Of a stretch of 6,536 nt of DNA, positions 1 to 4,948 are shown in pieces; the first letter of the stretch is position 1; the number at the start of each line of letters is the position of its first letter. Source of the stretch: JBDTMT01 sp033764095 (GTDB taxonomy: Bacteria > Desulfobacterota > Binatia > HRBIN30 > CADEER01); NCBI GenBank assembly GCA_033764095.1, contig JANRJF010000348.1:1-6536 (forward strand), in the 5' to 3' direction. The translations under genes and the position numbers were made by a program. The notes under the pieces are model-generated. The model saw only the letters and a list, made by a program, of their open reading frames with translations. It was not told where the DNA came from and ran no database searches.

Positions 1-726
1 GCCGCCGACGTGGATGTTGCCGCGCGTCTCGTCCTCGCGCGGCACGCGCAGCACGGCGCCGAGCGGCTCGCCGTCGAGCACGATGATGCGCTTGTCGCCC
101 TGGCGGATCTCCGGCAGGTAGCGCTGCGCCATGATCGGCCGGCGGCCGTCGAGGGTCGAGGCCTCGAGGATGGCGTTGAGGTTGCGATCGCCCTGGCGGA
201 CGTGGAAGACGCCGCTGCCGCCGGCGCCGTCGAGCGGCTTGACGATCATCTCGCCGCCGAGCTCGGTCATGAACGCCTTGAGGCGCGCCGGCTCGTGGGT
301 GACCAGGCTGTCGGGGATGACACCGGGGAAGTTGAGCGCGTAGAGCTTCTCGTTCGCCTCGCGCAGGCCGCTCGGCCGGTTGACCACCAACGTGCGGGCC
401 GGGTCGATGAGGCTGAGCACGTGGGTGGCAAAGAAGAAGGCGAGGTCGAAGGGCGGATCCTTGCGCATGAAGACGGCGTCGAACCAGTCGAGCCGCGTCA
501 CCCGCTCCTCATAGAGACAGTGATGCGAGGCGTCGTCCGCCGTCGGCCGCCGCACCTCGGCGCGCCGCGCCCGGCCATGCGGGATGGTGCGCTCGACGTA
601 GAGGTCGTCGAGCCGCAGGTAGTACACCTCGTGGCCGCGCCGCCCGGCCTCGAGCATGAACATGAACGTGGTGTCCTTGTCGGGCAGGATCCGCTCGATC
701 GGATCCATGACGAAGGCGAAGCGCAT
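1..726 (-). CDS. gshB: Glutathione synthetase, N-terminal 242 residues (3' end outside window)
   Basis: ATP-grasp ligase that joins glycine to gamma-glutamylcysteine, the second step of cytosolic glutathione synthesis. Seen: the N-terminus reads MRFAFVMDPIERI, then PDKDTTFMFMLEAGRRGHEVYY, matching the family start. DAVFMRKDPPFD begins at residue 83, and NRPSGLREANEKLYAL falls around 114-129. The ATP-binding glycine-rich loop KPLDGAGGSGVF starts at 163. YLPEIRQGDKR starts at 203, and PREDETRGNIHVGG ends at the window edge. The frame is open throughout, with no shift. The family is about 315 residues, so roughly 70 C-terminal residues are missing. The ATG at 724-726 fits the family N-terminus, but no clear Shine-Dalgarno precedes it. 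It lies 120 bases downstream of rsmE on the same strand, separated by a palindromic repeat, so co-transcription is possible but uncertain. Identity is secure. Confidence 0.96.
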   Translation of the reverse strand, partial: MRFAFVMDPIERILPDKDTTFMFMLEAGRRGHEVYYLRLDDLYVERTIPHGRARRAEVRRPTADDASHHCLYEERVTRLDWFDAVFMRKDPPFDLAFFFATHVLSLIDPARTLVVNRPSGLREANEKLYALNFPGVIPDSLVTHEPARLKAFMTELGGEMIVKPLDGAGGSGVFHVRQGDRNLNAILEASTLDGRRPIMAQRYLPEIRQGDKRIIVLDGEPLGAVLRVPREDETRGNIHVGG

Positions 727-778
727 CGGGCGAGACGATAAAAGGCGGTGCGCGGCCTTGGCAAGAGCAGCGGCGAAG

Positions 779-862
779 AAGCGATGAGCGATGAGCGACG
801 AGCGATGAGGGTCCGATTCTCCCTCTTTCGCCTCATCGCTCATCGCTCATCGCCCATCGCTT
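779..862 (-). repeat. Long hairpin built from inverted GCGATGA heptamer arrays
   Basis: Arms 781-810 and 831-860 are inverted copies matching at 28 of 30 positions, around a 20-base loop (811-830). Two more pairs (779-780 with 861-862) extend the stem to 32. Each arm is about four tandem copies of the 7-base unit GCGATGA. The two mismatches become G-U wobbles only in RNA read from the minus strand, the strand of rsmE and gshB, so that transcript would be fully paired. Three consecutive 7-base units place TGA in all three frames. The rsmE stop codon is inside the right arm. No U-tract follows on the minus strand, so it is not a standard intrinsic terminator. It could be a dispersed intergenic palindrome, an mRNA-stabilising stem, or part of a small transposable repeat. 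Only one copy is visible here. Confidence 0.85.
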
Positions 863-1587
863 GCTTTTAAATCTCCCCAGCGCGCCTGGCACAGCGCGGC
901 GGTGGTGATGGCGGCGGTTTCGGCGCGCAGGATGCGCGGACCGAGGCCGACCAGCGCGCAGCCAGTGGCGCGCGCGGCGTCGAGCTCGGCATCGCTGAAG
1001 CCGCCCTCAGGGCCGACGATCGCCAGCAGCGCGGCCGGCGCCGGCGTCAGCCCAACGGCGGCGAGCGGCGCGGCGGCGTCGCGCTCGGCGAGCAGCAGGC
1101 GCGGCGCGATCGGCACGGCCAGCAGGGTGCGGAAGTCGACTGGTGCGGCGACCGGCGGCACCACCGAGCGGCCGCACTGTTTGGCCGCCGCCTGCGCCAG
1201 CTGTTGCCAGCGGCGCTGGCGCGCGTCGGAGGGCGCCGCGACGGTGTGCGCGCTGCTGAACGGCTGCACGGCGGCGACGCCGAGCTCGACCGCCTTCTCG
1301 ATCACCCAGTCGAGCTTGTCGGCCTTCAGCAGGCCGACCGCCAGGGTGAGGGCGAGGCGCGACTCGCCGCTGCGCGGCGGCTGCACGGTGTGGACGCGCA
1401 CCGTCAGTCCGTCGCGCGTGGCGTGCGCGACCGCGCCGACGCAGCTGAAGCCGGCGCCGTCGAACAGCGCGACCGACTCGCCGATCGCGAGGCGCCGCAC
1501 CTGCGCGTGATGCAGCTCGCGCCCGGCGAGCTCGACCAGTGCGCCGGTCTCGACCGGCGCCGCGATGCGGAAGCGCGGCAGGCTCAC
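847..1587 (-). CDS. rsmE: 16S rRNA (uracil1498-N3)-methyltransferase RsmE
   Basis: SPOUT-class enzyme that uses S-adenosylmethionine to methylate N3 of U1498 in 16S rRNA of the 30S subunit. Seen: 246 residues, the usual length. An N-terminal PUA-like RNA-binding region covers about residues 1-70 (GRELHHAQVRRL at 22-33). The SPOUT domain follows: LLKADKLDWVIEKAVELGV (86-104), QAAAKQCGRSVVP (132-144), the SAM-knot loop IVGPEGGFS (190-198) and LGPRILRAETAAI (215-227). The start is GTG at 1585-1587, giving the family-like N-terminus MSLPRFRI. It overlaps the prmA stop by four bases (GTGA), and no Shine-Dalgarno is evident, so translational coupling is likely. The last codons (TTA AAA GCA AGC GAT) are unusually A/T-ending, and the final residues and stop are encoded by the palindromic repeat. 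The tail after residue 240 is probably acquired. Confidence 0.95.
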   Translation of the reverse strand: MSLPRFRIAAPVETGALVELAGRELHHAQVRRLAIGESVALFDGAGFSCVGAVAHATRDGLTVRVHTVQPPRSGESRLALTLAVGLLKADKLDWVIEKAVELGVAAVQPFSSAHTVAAPSDARQRRWQQLAQAAAKQCGRSVVPPVAAPVDFRTLLAVPIAPRLLLAERDAAAPLAAVGLTPAPAALLAIVGPEGGFSDAELDAARATGCALVGLGPRILRAETAAITTAALCQARWGDLKASDGR

Positions 1588-2441
1588 GCCGGTCGCCGGA
1601 AGGCGAGCGCCACCCAGCCCTCGTCGCTCCATTCGCCGTCGGCGAGCAGTCCGGCGTCGCGCCAGGCGGCGCGCACCGCGTCGGCCTCGCTCGCCAGGAT
1701 GCCGGCGCCGATGGCGATGCCGCCCGGGGCGACTCGTGCGGCGATCAGGTCCGCCATCTCGACCAGTTGCCGCGCGAACATGTTGGCCAGCACGACATCG
1801 GAGTGAGCGGTGACGGTGGCGACGTCCTCGCCGAAGGCGATCGCGGCCGCGACGCCGTTCACCGCCGCGTTGTCGCGCGCGATGGCGCAGGCATCGGGAT
1901 CGATGTCGATCGCGACGGCGCGGCGCGCGCCGAGCTTGATCGCCGCGATCGCCAGGATGCCGGAGCCGCAGCCGATATCGAGAATCGCCGCGTTCGGCCG
2001 CGCCGCCAGCGCCGGCTCGAGCAACTCCAGGCAGCCGCGCGTGCTGGCGTGATGGCCGGTGCCAAACGCCATGCCCGGATCGAGGAGAATGCCGACTCGT
2101 CCGGTCGGGATCGCCGCGATCCACGGCGGATGGATGAACAGCCGCGCGCCGACCGCCAGGCCGGGGAAGTGCTGTTTCCAGTTCTCGGCCCAGCCGTCGT
2201 CGGTGACCTCGGCAACCGCGACGCGCGGTCGCATGACGCCCGGCCGCGTGGCGAGCTCGTCGAGGTAGGCGTCGAGTGCCGCCAGCGGCGCGCGGTCGGC
2301 GAAGTGCGCGGTGATGCGCGTGCCCTCGGGAGTGTCTTCGGTCTGCAGGCCCGGTGCGCCGAGGTCGAGGAGGACGCTCTCCACCGCTTCGCCCAGCGGT
2401 GGCGCGGCGGTGACGGTCACGGCGATCCAGGTCGTCCCCAC
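1584..2441 (-). CDS. prmA: Ribosomal protein L11 methyltransferase PrmA
   Basis: Class I SAM-dependent methyltransferase that trimethylates ribosomal protein L11 (uL11) at lysines and its N-terminus. Seen: 285 residues. The N-terminal L11-recognition domain opens with TTWIAVTVT and carries the linker motif DDGWAENWKQHF (81-92). Then come LDPGMAFGTGHHAST (120-134), the SAM motif I ILDIGCGSGILAIAA (153-167), the acidic motif II AVAIDIDPDA (175-184), and the N-containing DVVLANMF (215-222). The C-terminus is WSDEGWVALAFRRPA. GTG at 2439-2441 is chosen because it places the conserved tryptophan at residue 5. It is preceded by a GGCGGGCGG run that may serve as a weak ribosome-binding site. The frame stays open far upstream, but that stretch lies antisense to the 2508-3101 gene and shows no family similarity. 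First gene of the prmA-rsmE pair, a common pairing of ribosome-modification genes. Confidence 0.95.
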   Translation of the reverse strand: MGTTWIAVTVTAAPPLGEAVESVLLDLGAPGLQTEDTPEGTRITAHFADRAPLAALDAYLDELATRPGVMRPRVAVAEVTDDGWAENWKQHFPGLAVGARLFIHPPWIAAIPTGRVGILLDPGMAFGTGHHASTRGCLELLEPALAARPNAAILDIGCGSGILAIAAIKLGARRAVAIDIDPDACAIARDNAAVNGVAAAIAFGEDVATVTAHSDVVLANMFARQLVEMADLIAARVAPGGIAIGAGILASEADAVRAAWRDAGLLADGEWSDEGWVALAFRRPA

Positions 2442-2507
2442 CCGCCCGCCATAGCACGTGCGGCGGCGTGCTGGTCGAGCGCCGGTCGTGCCTGCTAGCC
2501 AGATGGC
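2442..2507. promoter_or_regulatory. Divergent intergenic region between prmA and the membrane-protein gene
   Basis: These 66 bases separate two divergent start codons, so any promoters for both genes would have to lie here or overlap the coding ends. I see no convincing -35/-10 pair on either strand. An 8-base perfect palindrome, GCACGTGC (2454-2461), sits in the prmA leader and could be an operator or chance in high-GC sequence. Region assigned by position only. Confidence 0.3.
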
Positions 2508-3101
2508 GTGCGAAGCTGGCTGATCGCGCTCGGTCCCGCGCTGCTCCTGGCGACCGGGTTGACGCTGCTCAATCGCGGCCTGACGCTGGCCGCACCGCTG
2601 CGCTGGCCGATCGAGCTGGCGGGTTTCGCCTTCGCCGCTGGGGTGGTCTTCTGGTTGCGCGGCGGTACGGCCGACGCGCCGCCGTCGAGGGGCGTGCGGG
2701 CGGCGCTGCTGGCGGTGGGAACCGTCACCCTCGCCTGGCTGCTCTACGAGGGAACGGTCGCGCTCAATCATCGCACCGGCAACGCGGAGGCCGAGACCGT
2801 CACCGCGGTGGTCACCGATCTGATCCCCGCCGGCCGTTGGATCGCGCCGGCCGACTGCGCCGTGGTGCTGGAGCCGTGGCGCGCCGGTGCGGAGCCGGTG
2901 GCGCTGCCGCTCGGCGGCGCGATCGTGCGCGACGCCAGCGGCGCGATCGCCGCCTGCCGCACGCCCGAAGGCAGCGCCGTCCAGCGCGGCGAGCGGGTCG
3001 CGCTGCGCACCCGCATCGGCGGCCTCGGGCTCGAGTACCTGACCGCCGACGCCGGCCACGCGCTGCTGGTGCCGCCGTGCAACACGTGCGGCAAGCATTG
3101 A
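2508..3101 (+). CDS. Unrecognised membrane protein: three predicted helices, soluble C-terminal domain, CxxC tail
   Basis: I do not recognise this family. Seen: 197 residues from GTG at 2508. That is the only start near the 5' end, because an in-frame TAG lies at 2496-2498. No Shine-Dalgarno is evident. Three hydrophobic segments fall at about residues 4-21, 31-50 and 63-81, followed by a roughly 110-residue non-hydrophobic part. The soluble part has cysteines at 117 and 150 and ends in PPCNTCGKH, a CxxC (191-194) with a histidine as the last residue. This could bind a metal or form a disulfide; that is inference. Third codon positions are strongly G/C in this frame, supporting a real gene although other frames are also open. 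It is divergent from prmA and ends 28 bases before the palindromic element, with no operon partner visible. No function is assigned. Confidence 0.75.
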   Translation: MRSWLIALGPALLLATGLTLLNRGLTLAAPLRWPIELAGFAFAAGVVFWLRGGTADAPPSRGVRAALLAVGTVTLAWLLYEGTVALNHRTGNAEAETVTAVVTDLIPAGRWIAPADCAVVLEPWRAGAEPVALPLGGAIVRDASGAIAACRTPEGSAVQRGERVALRTRIGGLGLEYLTADAGHALLVPPCNTCGKH

Positions 3102-3128
3102 TCGGCGGTCCTTGCTCGTCGCGAGCGC

Positions 3129-3288
3129 GCTGGGGCCACGGATGACACGGATCGGAGAAGACACGGATTCACCGAGGCGGGCTTCAGCCGTAGGCGAGAA
3201 GATCGGCGCGCGAAGCCCAGGCGAGACCGCGGAAAAGCAGACAGGAGTTCAGGGAGCTACGCCTCGACCGTGTAATCCGTGACCCAGC
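3129..3288. mobile_element. MITE-like non-coding element with imperfect terminal inverted repeats
   Basis: The ends 3129-3154 and 3265-3288 are inverted copies: 22 matches, 2 mismatches and two single-base gaps. Both carry the core CACGGAT, then one base, then ACACGG. A third direct CACGGAT lies at 3162-3168. The interior holds a 7-base inverted repeat (GGGCTTC 3179-3185 with GAAGCCC 3212-3218), a direct repeat AGGCGAGA (3192-3199 and 3219-3226), and a CAGGAG/CAGGGAG pair near 3242-3256. It is too short to code for a transposase and has no convincing gene in any frame. No clear target-site duplication is visible at the edges, so exact ends are uncertain. It fits a non-autonomous transposable repeat or a dispersed structured element. 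It fills most of the gap 3102-3352; the rest of that gap shows nothing else. Confidence 0.65.
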
Positions 3289-3352
3289 CCCGCCACATCG
3301 AGTACGCCCGACGCCGGGCGAAACGAGCGCTGCGGTGTGCTACGAACGACGC

Positions 3353-4078
3353 GTGTCGATCCTGCGCATCGCGCACCGCGGCGCGGCCGGAACGCGGCCC
3401 GAGCTGACGCGGCCGGCGTTCGAGCGCGCGCTCGAGCTCGGCGTCGACATGATCGAGCTCGACGTGCAGCTGACGCGCGACGGCGAGCTGGTCGTGCTGC
3501 ACGACCGCCAGCTCGGCCGCACGGTCGCCGGCGGCGGACCGGTGCGCGCGCACACCCTGGCCGAGTTGCAGGCGCTCGACGCCGGTGCATGGTTCGCGCC
3601 GACCTGGGCGGGGGCGCGGGTGCCGTCGCTCGACGAGGTGCTGGCGCTGACTGCCGGGCGCGCCGAGCTCAACGTCGAGATCAAGAGCCCGCCGCCGGAC
3701 TGGGCGGCGACGGCCGACGCGTTGCTCGACCTGCTGGCGCGGCACGATCGGATGGCGGGCACGATCATTTCGTCGTTCGACCGCGGCGCGCTCGACGCGG
3801 TGCGGCAGCGCTCGGCGACGGCGCGCCTCGGGGTGCTCTGGCACACGGTGGATCTCGATCCGATGTGGGAGGCCGCGGCGGCGCTCGACGCGGCCGCCGT
3901 GCATCCGCTGTGGGGCCTGGTCGATGCCGAGCTGGTGGCCACCGCGCACGCCGCCGGCCGGCAGGTGATCGTCTGGACGGTGAACGATCCGGACGCGATC
4001 GCCGCGCTCGCCGAGCTGCGCGTCGACGGCATCATCAGCGACTTTCCCGAGCGCCTCGCCGGCCTCCGGTTGGCTTGA
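3353..4078 (+). CDS. Glycerophosphodiester phosphodiesterase, UgpQ-type
   Basis: Hydrolyses glycerophosphodiesters (deacylated phospholipid head groups) to sn-glycerol 3-phosphate and an alcohol, using a divalent metal in a TIM barrel. Seen: 241 residues with no signal peptide, so probably cytosolic. Catalytic histidines are H8 in AHRG and H50 in VLHD. The metal-binding acids are E35 and D37 in MIELDVQLTRDG, and E109 in NVEIKSP. Late family motifs are QVIVWTVNDPD and VDGIISDFPERL. The usual PENT motif reads PELT (16-19), so the conserved asparagine is leucine. GTG at 3353 puts the HRG at the expected distance from the start. An in-frame GTG at 3335 would add six residues; neither has a clear Shine-Dalgarno. 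It stands alone between the palindromic element and the rpsU operon, whose candidate -35 overlaps its stop. The family is firm; the physiological substrate is unknown. Confidence 0.9.
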   Translation: MSILRIAHRGAAGTRPELTRPAFERALELGVDMIELDVQLTRDGELVVLHDRQLGRTVAGGGPVRAHTLAELQALDAGAWFAPTWAGARVPSLDEVLALTAGRAELNVEIKSPPPDWAATADALLDLLARHDRMAGTIISSFDRGALDAVRQRSATARLGVLWHTVDLDPMWEAAAALDAAAVHPLWGLVDAELVATAHAAGRQVIVWTVNDPDAIAALAELRVDGIISDFPERLAGLRLA

Positions 4079-4102
4079 CACCAGCAGGGATTCGAATAAG
4101 AA
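4075..4102 (+). promoter_or_regulatory. Candidate sigma-70-type promoter for the rpsU operon
   Basis: A perfect -35 hexamer TTGACA (4075-4080) overlaps the stop codon of the phosphodiesterase gene. Sixteen bases later, TAAGAA (4097-4102) is a weak -10 match in a locally A/T-rich patch (TTCGAATAAGAAAC), unusual for this GC-rich window. Initiation would then fall near 4109, leaving a leader of about 85 bases before rpsU. The -35 is convincing; the -10 is not. Confidence 0.45.
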
Positions 4103-4124
4103 ACCTCAGTTCAGGCTGAGTTTC
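4100..4124 (+). terminator. Small hairpin downstream of the phosphodiesterase gene (weak terminator candidate)
   Basis: GAAACCTCAG (4100-4109) pairs with CTGAGTTTC (4116-4124) around a 6-base loop, with one bulged C. The stem is short and its 3' side holds only three T residues, followed by CGGG, so termination would be weak. It also overlaps the candidate -10 and start region of the rpsU promoter and might instead act at the DNA level or be coincidental. Confidence 0.3.
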
Positions 4125-4135
4125 GGGACGCCCCG

Positions 4136-4167
4136 CGCTGCGACCCGCCGCCGGCCCGGCCGCAGCG
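4136..4167 (+). promoter_or_regulatory. GC-rich hairpin in the rpsU leader
   Basis: CGCTGCG (4136-4142) pairs with CGCAGCG (4161-4167). Inside, GCCG (4147-4150) pairs with CGGC (4157-4160), giving an 11-base-pair stem with a 4-base one-sided bulge (ACCC) and a 6-base loop. It ends 9 bases before the Shine-Dalgarno AGGGAG of rpsU (4177-4182). Several ribosomal protein genes carry autoregulatory leader structures; whether this one does is inference from position and foldability. Confidence 0.4.
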
Positions 4168-4193
4168 AAATCAGAGAGGGAGTCGACCAGTAC

Positions 4194-4394
4194 ATGGCAG
4201 GCGTTCGAGTCAAGGAAAACGAACCCATCGAGGTCGCGATCCGCCGCTTCAAGAAGCAGTGCGAGAAGGCCGGCATCCTCTCCGAGCTGCGCAAGCGCGA
4301 GCACTTCGAGAAACCCAGCGTCCGCAAGAAGAAGAAGATGCTGGCGGCGAAGAAGCGCTACCTCCGCCGCCTGGCACGCGCCAGCAGTAGCTGA
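4194..4394 (+). CDS. rpsU: 30S ribosomal protein bS21
   Basis: Small basic protein of the 30S platform next to the anti-Shine-Dalgarno end of 16S rRNA, needed for efficient initiation on many mRNAs. Seen: 66 residues, normal for the family (about 55-72). It opens with MAGVRVKENEPIEVAIRRF, followed by KKQCEKAGILSELRKREHFE and a very basic second half (SVRKKKKML, then AAKKRYLRRLARASSS). ATG at 4194 has a good Shine-Dalgarno, AGGGAG, 11 bases upstream, the best in the window and consistent with high expression. It is the first gene of an rpsU-cvpA-dnaG cluster, 34 bases ahead of cvpA, with a candidate promoter and a leader hairpin upstream. The extreme A/G-rich lysine codon run is typical of this family and needs no transfer explanation. 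Confidence 0.97.
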   Translation: MAGVRVKENEPIEVAIRRFKKQCEKAGILSELRKREHFEKPSVRKKKKMLAAKKRYLRRLARASSS

Positions 4395-4428
4395 ACGGCG
4401 AGCGGACCAGCGGGGAGCCACAGTCGAC

Positions 4429-4941
4429 ATGAACGCAATCGACGTCGCATTGGTGGTCCTGCTCCTGGTCTGCGGCCTGCGCGGGTCCTGGCGCGGCGTC
4501 TTTCGCGAGAGCTTCGGTTTCGCCGCCCTGCTGATCGGTCTCTGGGCCGCGTTGCGCTTCGCCGATGCCGGCGCGGCCTGGCTGGGAGGCAAGGTGCCGA
4601 CCGCCGACCTTAATCCGACGGCGCTGCTCGGCGCCGCGTTCGTCGCGGTCTTCCTGCTGGTCAGCGCGCTGGTCAACCTGCTCGGCGTCGCCGCCGACCA
4701 GGTGCTCGGGCGTGGCCCGCTGCGCATTCCGAGCCGCGTCGCGGGCGCGCTCTTCGCGCTCGCCAAGGGCGCCGCGGTGGCGGGGGTGACGCTGCTGTTC
4801 CTGCAGCTGTTCCCGATCGTGAAGGGGCTCGACCGGCAGATCCTCGATTCGCGCATCGCCCGCCCGCTGGTGGCGGGAGCCGAAGCGGCGTTGCGCTCGG
4901 GCTGGCGCGACGACGCCGGCACGGCGGATCGGCAAGCCTGA
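4429..4941 (+). CDS. cvpA: CvpA-family inner-membrane protein
   Basis: Integral membrane protein of the CvpA (colicin V production) family. In Enterobacteria members affect colicin V export and envelope homeostasis; the biochemical activity is not established. Seen: 170 residues starting MNAIDVALVVLLLVCGLRGSWRG. This is the typical N-terminal helix followed by the conserved G-x-W/K-RG turn and a phenylalanine-rich second helix (ESFGFAALLIGLWAAL). Further hydrophobic helices lie at about 64-86 (LLGAAFVAVFLLVSALVNLLG) and 104-127, before a short polar tail. The amphipathic GRGPLRIPSRVAGALFALAKG around 95-115 is typical of the family. ATG at 4429 is preceded by GGGGAG, 11 bases upstream. It sits between rpsU and dnaG with short gaps, so it is almost certainly co-transcribed. 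Family assignment is good, based on pattern; the exact role is unknown. Confidence 0.85.
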   Translation: MNAIDVALVVLLLVCGLRGSWRGVFRESFGFAALLIGLWAALRFADAGAAWLGGKVPTADLNPTALLGAAFVAVFLLVSALVNLLGVAADQVLGRGPLRIPSRVAGALFALAKGAAVAGVTLLFLQLFPIVKGLDRQILDSRIARPLVAGAEAALRSGWRDDAGTADRQA

Positions 4942-4948
4942 CGTGACG

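Noticed and set aside
10..741. 243-codon plus-strand open frame at the left end.
   Set aside because: It is antisense to gshB, whose conserved motifs cover the whole interval.
781..860. CRISPR-like repeats.
   Set aside because: The repeats are contiguous 7-base units in inverted arrays with no spacers between them.
779..862. Intrinsic terminator of rsmE.
   Set aside because: The stem is strong, but the minus-strand sequence after it (TTCTTCGCCG) is not a U-tract, and the loop is 20 bases.
847..2457. Minus-strand open frame extending rsmE upstream through prmA.
   Set aside because: The extra N-terminal part is an arginine-rich shadow of prmA in another frame. RsmE similarity begins at the GTG at 1587.
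1539..2498. Plus-strand open frame opposite prmA.
   Set aside because: Antisense to a confidently identified gene, with an Arg/Asp/Ala-rich composition typical of high-GC shadow frames.
1584..3164. Long minus-strand open frame extending prmA upstream by about 240 codons.
   Set aside because: The upstream part is antisense to the 2508-3101 gene, is rich in low-complexity Arg/Gln/Gly residues, and lacks PrmA similarity. The PrmA N-terminal motif starts at 2441.
3257..4081. Minus-strand open frame opposite the phosphodiesterase gene.
   Set aside because: The phosphodiesterase has all catalytic motifs in the plus frame; the antisense frame is arginine/histidine-rich without recognisable motifs.
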